A DNA stretch of 64,000 nucleotides from NCBI GenBank assembly GCA_021647205.1, contig JAKIVD010000022.1, positions 1 through 64,000 of the forward strand, in the 5' to 3' direction. The notes under the pieces are model-generated. The model searched no databases, was not told where the DNA came from, and was given only the letters and a program-made list of their open reading frames with translations. A program made the translations under genes and the position numbers. This document shows, piece by piece, positions 54,553 through 63,697 of the stretch (positions within the stretch are counted from its first letter, which is position 1; each line of letters opens with the position of its first letter). This DNA comes from Bacteroidales bacterium (lineage in GTDB: Bacteria; Bacteroidota; Bacteroidia; Bacteroidales; F082).

Positions 54553-56379
54553 ATGTATCCTCCTGAAAACAAAAATACCAGGATTTGTATCCTTATTTTA
54601 GGCATGCACCGGAGCGGGACTTCGGCTACTTCGGGATGTTTAAGTTTGTTTGGTTTCCGGTTAGGAAAAAAGCTCGTGCCTGCGGGTGAGCCCAATGAAA
54701 AAGGTTATTTCGAAAATGACACCATCAACCGTTTCAATGAAAATTTACTGGATTTCTTAAATGCCCGCTGGCACGACACACTGTTTTTGCCTGATGAATG
54801 GTGGAGAGAAGAACGGGTAAGAGTTAAAAGCGCAGAATTGATGGAGATAATAAATGATGAATTTGATCCGGTTTCAGATTTCATTATTAAAGACCCCCGG
54901 ATCAGTGTACTGCTCCCGTTTTATCTGGATACTTTTAGAAAAATGAGTATCCTGCCCAAGCTCATCATCAACTTTAGAAATCCTTTTGAAGTGGCTGCTT
55001 CGCTCAAAAAGCGCGACAATCTCTCGCTGTCAAAATCGTTGTTGCTTTGGATGGATGCCAACCTGAAGGCCGAACAGTATTCGAGAACGCTGCCCCGTTT
55101 GTTTGTCAATTACAACAGCCTGCTGGATGACCCGCTGACCACCATTCAGAAAATTGCCGGCGGATTGGAACTTAATATCGAGCTTGCCGGTGAAAAAGAA
55201 ACTGAACTGAGGTCGTTTATCGAAAAAAGACTGAAGCACCACACAAATGATGGTAAGACAGCCTATCCGGATATCCCGGAAACAGTTTATCATTTATTCG
55301 ACTTTCTTAAAAAAACAGATTTGCGCGACACAACACCTCCGGAGCAAAAAATAGTGGGCAAATTAAGCCGGGGGTTCTATTCGGGTTTTCGGTTTTTTAA
55401 TGGGATTGACAAGGAGTTGCAAGTCGTTTTGAAAACCATTGACGACAATTCTAAAAGCAAGCTTTATTCTGCACCTGCACATCCGGGCCTCAATAAAATC
55501 CGGTTTTTTCCGGATCGTTCAAACCCGGTAGCTGAATATATAATTTATCCCATAAACCGACGAGCTGCCTTGCAATTACTAAACTTGAAAGTCAAAACAA
55601 GAACTGGAGAATATCTGCCTGTCGAAATAACTGAAACCAATGCCGAAAAAGTCTTGGACAATGGCACCATGATTTTTGAATCTGAATTTCCCTGGCTGAG
55701 AATTAAACCTGATCAGGCTTTTGTATTGTCAGAAATCAGTTTTGAATTCCAACTCCTCGCTATTTCGGACTTCACCTACCGTTTCAGTATTCAGGAGAGA
55801 AATTTATATGAAGCTGAACTTTTATCGAAGATTGCGCAACTACAAACAGAAAACAACAATTTGATTGCTGCCCACGAAACAATAATAAAAAAACTTGAAA
55901 CAGAAATAATTCATCTGCAAAATGAAAACAACAATTTGGTTGCTGTTCATCGTGTGGCTGTAGAAAAACTTAAATCTGAAATAGACCATCTGAAGACAGA
56001 ACAAAGTAATTTAATTACTGCCAATGAGATGACCACAATAAAGCTTGAGCATGAATTAAAAACTGTTCAGGCCAGCAATAGCAGCTTAAAAACCATTCAA
56101 CATGAAGAAGAAACCTTTCAGAAAAAAATAAATAAACTGAATGCTGACTACAAACGTGAGATAAAACAGCTTCAAGAAAAAAACAGCAAACTCGAATCGG
56201 AACACCTTGCCCGTTTAAACAAATTCGAAACTGAGTATGCAAAGCTTTCAGAAGAGTTACGGTTCAATCAAAAGCAATTGCAATTGCTCATGGATACGCG
56301 AAGCTGGAAAATAGGGAGGTCCGTTACCTGGCCTTACCGGATACTAAAAGAAAAGTATAAAAATCATTATGAAAAATAA
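54553..56379 (+). CDS. sulfotransferase-fold protein with C-terminal coiled coil
   Basis: This 608-residue protein has an N-terminal P-loop sulfotransferase-like domain (about residues 8-230). ILGMHRSGTSATSG is the 5'-phosphosulfate loop, and IINFRNPFEVAASL is the 3'-phosphate loop. A beta-rich middle region without a known domain follows (about 290-430). A long coiled coil (about 430-575) contains three 25-residue near-repeats around LQTENNNLIAAHE, LQNENNNLVAVHR and LKTEQSNLITANE. The tail LLMDTRSWKIGRSVTWPYRIL is the short motif often found at the end of glycosyltransferase proteins. It may sulfate the glycan while assembled in a complex. Its stop overlaps the start of the next gene by 11 bases. 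Confidence 0.82.
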   Translation: MYPPENKNTRICILILGMHRSGTSATSGCLSLFGFRLGKKLVPAGEPNEKGYFENDTINRFNENLLDFLNARWHDTLFLPDEWWREERVRVKSAELMEIINDEFDPVSDFIIKDPRISVLLPFYLDTFRKMSILPKLIINFRNPFEVAASLKKRDNLSLSKSLLLWMDANLKAEQYSRTLPRLFVNYNSLLDDPLTTIQKIAGGLELNIELAGEKETELRSFIEKRLKHHTNDGKTAYPDIPETVYHLFDFLKKTDLRDTTPPEQKIVGKLSRGFYSGFRFFNGIDKELQVVLKTIDDNSKSKLYSAPAHPGLNKIRFFPDRSNPVAEYIIYPINRRAALQLLNLKVKTRTGEYLPVEITETNAEKVLDNGTMIFESEFPWLRIKPDQAFVLSEISFEFQLLAISDFTYRFSIQERNLYEAELLSKIAQLQTENNNLIAAHETIIKKLETEIIHLQNENNNLVAVHRVAVEKLKSEIDHLKTEQSNLITANEMTTIKLEHELKTVQASNSSLKTIQHEEETFQKKINKLNADYKREIKQLQEKNSKLESEHLARLNKFETEYAKLSEELRFNQKQLQLLMDTRSWKIGRSVTWPYRILKEKYKNHYEK

Positions 56380-59300
56380 AGTCAGGACACTGGCATTTTA
56401 CCTGCCGCAATTTCACCCCATACCCGAAAATGATGCCTGGTGGGGAAAAGGCTTTACCGAATGGACGAATGTGGCACGGGCCAAACCGGTTTTCCCGGGG
56501 CATTACCAGCCGCACCTCCCCGCCGACCTTGGCTTTTATGACTTACGGATCCCGGAGGTAATGGTGCAGCAGGCAAAGCTGGCAAGCGGATACGGCATTC
56601 ATGGGTTTTGTTATTACTATTACAATTTTAACGGTAAAAAACTATTGGACCTCCCCCTGAATGAGATGCTGAAATCCGGGAAACCGGATTTTCCGTTTTG
56701 CCTGTGCTGGGCAAACGAAAACTGGACCAGGAGGTGGGACGGGCGGGATGAAGAAGTCCTTATCAGCCAGGAGCATTCGCTTGAAGGGGACAAAAACTTT
56801 ATCAAAGATATTTTGCCATTTTTGAAAGACAAAAGATACATCCGGGTAAACAACAAACTTCTCCTGCTCATATACCGGGTTGAAAAACTTGACAACCCCC
56901 GAAATACGGCTGAAGCCTGGCGGGAAATCGTAAAAAAAGAGCTGGGCGAAGAATTGTATTTGTGTTCAGTCAACAATTTCACCAAAGAAATAGACCCGGC
57001 AAGCTTTGGCTTTGATGCCACCGTACAATTCCCGCTCGACTTTAACCCGGCATGTAAATACGAGAGTTCCACTATCGCGAAAACACATCAGCTTGAAAAC
57101 AACGATGTGAAAGATTATTGGTTTTACAACTACGATTGCATTGTTAAAACCATGTTAAACGTTAAAAATCCGGGCTATAAATTCTTCAGGGGGGCATTTC
57201 CTTCGTGGGACAATACTCCCCGCAGAAAGAACACCGGAGCTGTGTTTTTGAATTCCTCCCCGGGAAAATACCAGAACTTTTTAAAACGTACAATTGATTT
57301 AACACTGAAAGAACAGGCCGGCGATGAACAACTCGTTTTCATCAATGCCTGGAACGAATGGGCAGAGGGCGCCCACCTGGAACCGGACATGAAATACGGG
57401 CATGCCTGGCTCGAAGCAACAAAAGATGCCATTGAAGGTAAAGAAGCTGAAGTTCCCGGCCCGGCAGAAATCAATTTGGATGTTCCAAACAAAGAACAGG
57501 AAAACAAGGTTTTGGTGAAAGAGACAGTCAATCACGCAAGCAATACTGCAATACCGGAAAAAAGAAAGGCCGGAGAAAAACCAAAAGTCCTTATTGTGTC
57601 GTACAATTTTCCGCGTCACGACAACAGTTCAGGGGAGCTCAGGTTCTTTTCATTGGTACAAATGCTAACGAAGTACTGGGATATTGATTTTGGTATTATC
57701 CCGACACATCTGGAGGTAAACAGCAAACCGGAAATGGAAAAGTATGCCGGCCAGTTACAGAAACTGGGCATCAACAATTTGCCTCTGGAAAAGGGGGGAC
57801 TGGCTAATGCAATTAAAAATAATGCTTACGACGGAGCATATTTTAATTTCTACTGGGTTGCCGAACAGTTTATTACTTTATTTAAAAAGCATCAGCCGCT
57901 TGCATTTGTTGTTGTCGATTCGGTTGATGTTCACTTTGCCAGGGAAATGTCACAGGCCGCGCTCAAGCAAAGTGACATTGCTCAGGCAATTGAAACCAAA
58001 GCAAGGGAATTGTCGGTTTACCGGTCGGCAGATATCACCATTGCTGTCAGCAATGAAGATTTTGAACTGCTCCATCACAAAGAGAAAATTAAAAATGTGA
58101 GCATTGTTTCCAATATTGTCCCCCAGTTTGTCAGGAAAAAGGGGCAACGGAAACAAGTGGTCAATTTCATTGGTAATTATGCCTGGCCACCTAATCCGGA
58201 TGCTGTTGTTTGGTTCGTAACTGAGGTTTGGCCCTTGATTTATTCCCAATGCCCTGAAGCTAAATTTCAAATCATCGGCAGCGAACCAACGCCCGAAGTC
58301 CTGGCGCTGGCATCCAGTCCCGGCGTACAGGTGTTGGGTTTTGTTCCCGAAACGAAACCCTACCTGGAAAGTGCAGCAGTGTCGGTTGCCCCTTTGCGTT
58401 TTGGTGGTGGCATGAAGGGAAAAGTAAACGAGGCAATGGCCTATGGGTTGCCGGTTGTGGCAACCAGCTTTGGCGCACAGGGTTTTAACGCGGTGCATGG
58501 CAAAGAAATGTTTATCGAAGATGAGGCCCGCGGATTTGCCGATGCGGTAGTTAAATTACTGAAAGATGAACTTCTTCAGGAAGAGATGGGCTTGGCCGGC
58601 CAGCAACTGAACGCGGACATATGCTCGCCCGAAGCCATTGAAAAAAAGATTAAAACATTGGTCTCGCTGAGCAGGAAAATCAGTGCGGACAAAAAACGGA
58701 GGGCATTCTGGCTGAAAACAAAACAATGGTTTAAAAGGCTGACCGAATCATTTCACGATGTCGGCCTCGGTTTCCGGCTGCTTTTTCATGGTGGAATCAA
58801 AAAATTTCTATTCAGAGCATACTGGTATTTGAAGGGAAAGAAAAAGATGGAAGACATTCCGGTAAAAATTCCGAAAGAAAAATTTACGCTAACGAAAATC
58901 AATCACGTGGTCAGGCTCCCGCACAACCCTGTTCCGATCGTTTCAATAATTATCCCGGTTTACAATCAATGGGACTATACTTTACAATGTCTGGATTCGA
59001 TACAAAAAAATTCGGGGAACATTAAATATGAAGTTATTCTAATGGATGACCTTTCCACAGACGAAACCCGGAATGCGGCAGGTCATGTAAAAAATCTCCG
59101 GATCATCAGAAACGAGAAAAACCTCGGCTTTCTGTTGAACTGCAACAAAGGCGCTTCACTGGCAAAAGGCAGGTACCTGGTATTCTTAAACAACGACACA
59201 CTGGTGCAGCCCCGTTGGTTGTTCTGGATGGTAAGGACCATGGACTACCACCACGAAGTGGGCCTGGCAGGGGCAAAACTTATTTTTTCGACAGGACAAT

Positions 59301-60070
59301 TGCAGGAGGCCGGAGGGATAGTGTTTAAGGATGGTTCGGCGATGAATTACGGCAGGGAAGACAAACCCGGCTTGCCCCAATACAATTATTTTAAAGATGT
59401 GGATTATTGCTCGGGTGCAGGCATTTGCGTACGCAAAGAAGTTTGGGATCAATTGGGGGGCTTCGACACGCAGTTTTCCCCGGCCTATTATGAGGATACA
59501 GACCTTGCCTTCCGCATCAGGGAAATGGGCTATCGAACTATTTTCCAACCCAGGTCCATCATCATTCATTTTGAAGGCATTTCGCATGGAACCGATTTAT
59601 CGTCAGGAATAAAAAAGAAGCAGGTTGAACACCACAAGGTGTTTTTTAAGAAATGGGAAACGGAATTGTCCTATAATAACTTTTACCGCGACGAAAACCT
59701 GTTTTTGGCCAGGGAGCGGAGTAAATTTAAAACAATTATCCTATTTGTCGATCACCAGGTTCCTGAATATCAGAATTCAGAAAACAATGAATTGTTTTCG
59801 TTGGTAAAAAACGATTTGAACAGGGTAAAACTCTTCCCGGGGGATTTCATCCGGCGGGAACCCGATACGGGCCGTTGGGAACAGGACGGGGTTGAAATCC
59901 TTTATGGTGATTGGTACAGCAAAAACTGGAAACAATGGGCAGCCCAAAACGCCGCCAACTTTTCAAAAGTGATTTTTGCAGATGTTCAAGTTGCTGAAGA
60001 GTGGTTGCCCCAACTGAAAGCGGTTTTTGGCGGGGCTGCCCCGGAAATTGAGGTTGTCAGCTTTAAATAA
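56369..60070 (+). CDS. trimodular glycan-synthesis protein: WbsX-like, GT4 and GT2
   Basis: This 1,233-residue protein contains three enzymes in one chain. Residues 1-370 are a WbsX-like domain (GH99-type fold): FYLPQFHPIPENDAWWGKGF, LCWANENWTRRWDGRDEE and INAWNEWAEGAHLEPD near residue 326. Residues about 404-755 are a GT4 domain (KVLIVSYNFPRHDNSSGE, GFVPETKPYLESAAVSVAPL, GGGMKGKVNEAMAYG). Residues about 854-1110 are a GT2 domain (VSIIIPVYNQWDYTLQCL, MDDLSTDET, NNDTLVQP as the DxD-like motif, YYEDTDLAFRI). A C-terminal 120 residues are unassigned. It overlaps the coiled-coil sulfotransferase gene by 11 bases, so translation is coupled. The GT4 part is a paralogue of the gene at 53292. Confidence 0.88.
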   Translation: MKNKVRTLAFYLPQFHPIPENDAWWGKGFTEWTNVARAKPVFPGHYQPHLPADLGFYDLRIPEVMVQQAKLASGYGIHGFCYYYYNFNGKKLLDLPLNEMLKSGKPDFPFCLCWANENWTRRWDGRDEEVLISQEHSLEGDKNFIKDILPFLKDKRYIRVNNKLLLLIYRVEKLDNPRNTAEAWREIVKKELGEELYLCSVNNFTKEIDPASFGFDATVQFPLDFNPACKYESSTIAKTHQLENNDVKDYWFYNYDCIVKTMLNVKNPGYKFFRGAFPSWDNTPRRKNTGAVFLNSSPGKYQNFLKRTIDLTLKEQAGDEQLVFINAWNEWAEGAHLEPDMKYGHAWLEATKDAIEGKEAEVPGPAEINLDVPNKEQENKVLVKETVNHASNTAIPEKRKAGEKPKVLIVSYNFPRHDNSSGELRFFSLVQMLTKYWDIDFGIIPTHLEVNSKPEMEKYAGQLQKLGINNLPLEKGGLANAIKNNAYDGAYFNFYWVAEQFITLFKKHQPLAFVVVDSVDVHFAREMSQAALKQSDIAQAIETKARELSVYRSADITIAVSNEDFELLHHKEKIKNVSIVSNIVPQFVRKKGQRKQVVNFIGNYAWPPNPDAVVWFVTEVWPLIYSQCPEAKFQIIGSEPTPEVLALASSPGVQVLGFVPETKPYLESAAVSVAPLRFGGGMKGKVNEAMAYGLPVVATSFGAQGFNAVHGKEMFIEDEARGFADAVVKLLKDELLQEEMGLAGQQLNADICSPEAIEKKIKTLVSLSRKISADKKRRAFWLKTKQWFKRLTESFHDVGLGFRLLFHGGIKKFLFRAYWYLKGKKKMEDIPVKIPKEKFTLTKINHVVRLPHNPVPIVSIIIPVYNQWDYTLQCLDSIQKNSGNIKYEVILMDDLSTDETRNAAGHVKNLRIIRNEKNLGFLLNCNKGASLAKGRYLVFLNNDTLVQPRWLFWMVRTMDYHHEVGLAGAKLIFSTGQLQEAGGIVFKDGSAMNYGREDKPGLPQYNYFKDVDYCSGAGICVRKEVWDQLGGFDTQFSPAYYEDTDLAFRIREMGYRTIFQPRSIIIHFEGISHGTDLSSGIKKKQVEHHKVFFKKWETELSYNNFYRDENLFLARERSKFKTIILFVDHQVPEYQNSENNELFSLVKNDLNRVKLFPGDFIRREPDTGRWEQDGVEILYGDWYSKNWKQWAAQNAANFSKVIFADVQVAEEWLPQLKAVFGGAAPEIEVVSFK

Positions 60071-60100
60071 ATGCCGAAAAAACAATGAACCTATCCTGAA

Positions 60101-60122
60101 CCGGCGGGTTAACCCGTCAGTT
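60101..60122. repeat. gcgggttaacccgt palindrome, copy 2
   Basis: cgggttaacccg is a perfect palindrome in the 88-base spacer between the trimodular gene and the next sulfotransferase gene. It matches 17 of 22 bases of the element near 51294. Confidence 0.6.
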
Positions 60123-60158
60123 TACACAGGCGCATGAGTGCTTTAAAATTATAAACGG

Positions 60159-60905
60159 ATGAGAAAAAAACTCTTTCTCCATCACCATATTTTTAAAAAT
60201 GCCGGTACCTCGCTCGACAGGGCGTTGAAAAACATCTTTGGTGAAACGATGTATTTCTTTGATAGCAAAAAGCCGGGTGGGGTAATCAACAACAAAATGC
60301 TGACTGATTTTGTGGTGCAGAATGTAAAACAGGATGTTGCTGCATTGTCCTCGCACCAAAGCTGTCTTTCATCCTCACCGATAGCAGGTTTCGAGGTGAT
60401 CAGTTTTGTTATTTTACGCGATCCGTTGCAGCGGTTTTTATCAATGTACAATTATCATAAAAAGACAGACCTGAAAACAAAACTGGATTTCCTCGCTAAG
60501 GAACTTTCTTTCAGGGATTTTATCCTGTGGATTATTCAAAATTCCCGCTTGGTATCGTCGAACTTTCAAACAAACTTTTGCTCAAAAACCGGCCCTTACC
60601 CTCAAAATATTTCAACACAAGAGTTACTTGTCGCCAAAGAAAACCTGCTCCGTACTGCGGGAGTGGGAATAGTGGAGCGATTTGATGATTCGCTCGTACT
60701 TTTTAACAGGATATTAAACAAGCATCAAATTCCGGGAAAACTTGAAAGTTACCAGGAAAACAAATCGGACCGGCAAGTTGATACCATGGGGTTCATCGAA
60801 GAACAATTGGGAGCTGAACTTATCAGGGAAATAAAAGGACTGAATGCACTTGATTACGAATTGTACGCTTATGGCAACTCGCTTATGGACAAAAAGTTAA
60901 CTTAA
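60159..60905 (+). CDS. sulfotransferase family protein
   Basis: This is a 248-residue protein with a PAPS-dependent sulfotransferase-like fold of the carbohydrate type. The 5'-phosphosulfate loop is seen as LHHHIFKNAGTSLDRAL near residue 6, and the 3'-phosphate-binding strand as VISFVILRDPLQRFLSMYN near residue 80, with HKKTDLK after it. There is no signal peptide, so it would act in the cytoplasm on a glycan precursor. It follows the trimodular gene after an 88-base spacer and precedes a truncated gene remnant. Confidence 0.85.
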   Translation: MRKKLFLHHHIFKNAGTSLDRALKNIFGETMYFFDSKKPGGVINNKMLTDFVVQNVKQDVAALSSHQSCLSSSPIAGFEVISFVILRDPLQRFLSMYNYHKKTDLKTKLDFLAKELSFRDFILWIIQNSRLVSSNFQTNFCSKTGPYPQNISTQELLVAKENLLRTAGVGIVERFDDSLVLFNRILNKHQIPGKLESYQENKSDRQVDTMGFIEEQLGAELIREIKGLNALDYELYAYGNSLMDKKLT

Positions 60906-61365
60906 CTGCTTAGGCTGGGAAAAAGAAAGCCTGGTAAACAACAATATCGTACATGATTTTTTGCATGTTATCGGTATTGAAAATTTCTCAGAATTTGATT
61001 TGCCGACCGACCAGAATAAATCAATGGATGCCAACAAACTGGAGTTTTTGAGAAACCTTAATTTTCATTTCCCGCACTTTATTGATAACAAAATGAATAC
61101 GAAAAGGGCAAAAATAATTAAGCTGTTGCAGCAATTGCCTTCCGGTGAGAAAATCCCGAACAACATCGTTTCACTTAAGGCTTTTTACGATTCGTTTACT
61201 GAATCCAATAATAAGGTGGCCAAAGAATTTTTGGGTATCCCAACTCTTTTCTTGGAGCGGGAAACCGAACCACTTCTGCCGGATGAAATGTTCGGGGAGC
61301 AAAACAATGTCCATCAGTTTTCTCATATTTTTTCTGAGCTTTGGAAATTGAATGCCAGGCAATAA
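60901..61365 (+). pseudogene. C-terminal remnant of a polysaccharide-locus gene
   Basis: An open frame begins immediately after a TAA (60898-60900) and has no ATG before a coding-like segment (GWEKESLVNNNIVHDFLHVIG) that reads as the inside of a protein rather than a start. The first possible starts are a TTG at 60961 and an ATG at 61024. The segment, with VHDFLHVIGI and ALLFLE-like VAKEFLGIPTLFLERE, resembles the end of a cell-surface polysaccharide or sulfotransferase-type protein whose N-terminal two-thirds are missing. The frame starts inside the end of the preceding sulfotransferase gene, so a deletion fusing the two is likely. Confidence 0.6.
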
Positions 61366-61378
61366 GTGAAAATTAAAA

Positions 61379-62653
61379 ATGAACTTGAAAAAAAGAATAA
61401 AAGAAGGGCTTAAAAAAGTTTACGCAAGGTTTTTTTTAAACACCTTGTCCAAATATTCCGCTGCAGATTCAAAACAAGCAAGGATTACGAAAAGTAATAA
61501 ATTACCTTCAGGCAATTTTGCGAAAAACGGGCCGGAATACGAAAAGGAAGAATTTCCGGGCATCCCTGAAACCTCCGTCAAACCCATTGCCTTTTATTTA
61601 CCACAGTTTCACCCTTTTGAGGAAAACGACGAATTCTGGGGAGAAGGTTTTACCGAATGGAAAAATGTAAGCCGGGCAAAACCACTGTTTGAGGGTCATT
61701 ACCAGCCCCGGATTCCCGGCGAACTGGGTTATTACGACCTGCGGGAGAAAAGTGTTCTTCAACGGCAAATTGAACTTGCCAAACAATACGGGATTTACGG
61801 TTTTTGCTTTCACCATTATTACCTTGAACACAAAACTGTCATGCGCAAACCGCTCAATCTCTTTTTGAAAAACAAAGACCTCGATTTCCCGTTTTGCCTG
61901 CACTGGGCCAACGAGCCCTGGACAGTCCGCTGGGACGGCGAAAGGGAAAAGGGAGGCATCTTGCTCAGGCAAACACACGATGAAGCTGAAAACCGTGGTT
62001 TTATCGAAGACGCCCTTCCGGCTCTCCGTGATGAAAGGTACATCAGGATAGACGGGAAGCCGGTCTTGTTAATTTATCGTCCCGCACTGTTTCCCGACTT
62101 CAAAAAAACAGCCGAAAGCTGGAGGGAATACTGTCGTGAAAACGGGCTGAACGGCTTGTACCTTGTCATGGTGCAAACTTTTTTCGACAAAACCAAAGAC
62201 CCACGGAAATACAATTGCGATGCTGCAGTTGAGTTCCCCCCCCACCAGGGTTTTTGCGTTCCAAAAAAACTGGCGGTTCCGTTTCATGTTGATAAGTTTG
62301 AAGGTGAAATAATTGATTACCAAAAACTGGCTGCTTTCTCCATGAAAAAGAAAAATCCTTCGTACACACTTTTCAGAGGTGTGATGCCCGGATGGGACAA
62401 TACAGCCCGCACGAAGAATGCGAAAATTTATCATGGTTCATCGCCGGCTGTTTACGAAAAATGGCTGGCCGGATTAAGCGAATACACGAAAAACAATTTG
62501 CCTGTTGATCGCCAATTTCTTTTTATCAATGCCTGGAACGAATGGGCAGAAGGGGCTTACCTTGAACCGGACCGGAAATATGGCTACGCTTTTCTGAATG
62601 CCACATCCAAGGGCATTGACCAATGTGTTAAAGGAAAAATGAAAACAGACTAA
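61379..62653 (+). CDS. WbsX-like glycan-synthesis protein
   Basis: This 424-residue protein is nearly all WbsX-like domain (GH99-type fold), preceded by a 60-residue charged N-terminus without a signal peptide. Motifs match the first domain of the fusion at 56369: FYLPQFHPFEENDEFWGEGF, LHWANEPWTVRWDGERE, RGVMPGWDNTARTK and INAWNEWAEGAYLEPD. WbsX-type proteins occur in O-antigen and capsule loci and are annotated as glycosyltransferases or glycoside-hydrolase-like, but their reaction is not established. It starts 13 bases after the remnant gene. Confidence 0.88.
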   Translation: MNLKKRIKEGLKKVYARFFLNTLSKYSAADSKQARITKSNKLPSGNFAKNGPEYEKEEFPGIPETSVKPIAFYLPQFHPFEENDEFWGEGFTEWKNVSRAKPLFEGHYQPRIPGELGYYDLREKSVLQRQIELAKQYGIYGFCFHHYYLEHKTVMRKPLNLFLKNKDLDFPFCLHWANEPWTVRWDGEREKGGILLRQTHDEAENRGFIEDALPALRDERYIRIDGKPVLLIYRPALFPDFKKTAESWREYCRENGLNGLYLVMVQTFFDKTKDPRKYNCDAAVEFPPHQGFCVPKKLAVPFHVDKFEGEIIDYQKLAAFSMKKKNPSYTLFRGVMPGWDNTARTKNAKIYHGSSPAVYEKWLAGLSEYTKNNLPVDRQFLFINAWNEWAEGAYLEPDRKYGYAFLNATSKGIDQCVKGKMKTD

Positions 62654-62705
62654 AAATAATTATTCGATAAAATAATTTCATACCAGTAAAATAATAAGCA
62701 GAAAA

Positions 62706-63563
62706 ATGGGGCAAGGTTATCAAGAAAGGGATTTTGAAATCATAAATTACCATCAATACGACCTGGATGGGTTTGATTATCCGTTCAGGGGGCCAAAACC
62801 TTCAAACCTTGGTAGAAATAAGTATTTTATGTGCCTTGGTGCAGCCCAGACATTTGGTTGTTTTACCGAAAAACCCTTTCCATTCCTGCTTAGTCAGAAA
62901 CTTGAACTTGAGGTTTTAAATGCCGGTGTTGCCGGTGCCGGGCCATCGTTCTTTCTTAATAAAAAACGGTATTTACAAATGGCCAAGCAAGCAAGGTTTG
63001 TTATTATTCAGGTAATGTCGGGCAGAAGTGAGAGCAATCAATTTTTCGATTGCCCGTTTGGCAGGGGAATTCTGATTAGAAGAAGTGACGGTAAAAAAAT
63101 GATAGCCGAACACGCTTATAATGAATTATTAAAAACTACTGATCAGAAAGAGGTTTGTAAAATAATCGAAGAAACAATACTATCTTGGACACATCACATG
63201 GTTGAACTATTGAATCTGATAAAGGTTCCAAAGGTTCTGTTCTGGTTCTCAGTACGATCTCCCAACTATGAGCCTGGTTTTGAGAATGCCCAAAACCTCT
63301 TCGGAAAATTCCCGCAATTTATCAATCAGGAGATGCTTGAACAAATAGTAACACATGCAGATTACTTTGTAAAATGTATTTCATCGGCTGGGCTTCCTCA
63401 GGAACTTATCAGCAGATTCTCTGGAGAAAAAACGTTTTACGCAAACAAGCACATACAAAACCAGAAAAGGCAATACAATTATTATTACCCTTCACCTGAG
63501 ATGCATCAACTTGCTTTTGATGAGTTATACCCTGCTTGCCAGAAAATATTATCCTCTACGTAG
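62706..63563 (+). CDS. DUF6473-like protein of polysaccharide loci
   Basis: This is a 285-residue protein without signal peptide. The N-terminal YHQYDLDGFDYPFRGPKP, the MCLGAAQTFGCFTEKPFP turn, LEVLNAGVAGAGPSFF and VIIQVMSGRSESNQ fit a family I know as DUF6473, found beside sulfotransferases and glycosyltransferases in polysaccharide loci. The pattern recalls SGNH/GDSL-like proteins (GAAQTFG, then a NAG segment), but I see no clear catalytic triad. The function is unknown. It follows the WbsX-like gene with a 52-base gap. Confidence 0.75.
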   Translation: MGQGYQERDFEIINYHQYDLDGFDYPFRGPKPSNLGRNKYFMCLGAAQTFGCFTEKPFPFLLSQKLELEVLNAGVAGAGPSFFLNKKRYLQMAKQARFVIIQVMSGRSESNQFFDCPFGRGILIRRSDGKKMIAEHAYNELLKTTDQKEVCKIIEETILSWTHHMVELLNLIKVPKVLFWFSVRSPNYEPGFENAQNLFGKFPQFINQEMLEQIVTHADYFVKCISSAGLPQELISRFSGEKTFYANKHIQNQKRQYNYYYPSPEMHQLAFDELYPACQKILSST

Positions 63564-63697
63564 TTGAAAGATTACGTTTTTGGTTTTTAATCACAATATA
63601 TTTTTTGTCCGCTTTGTCAAAACCGAATGTTTTTCAGCCATTTAATACCCATGTCAAAGTCTTTATTCTCAATCAGTATTAATTGTTGTTAATTAAT

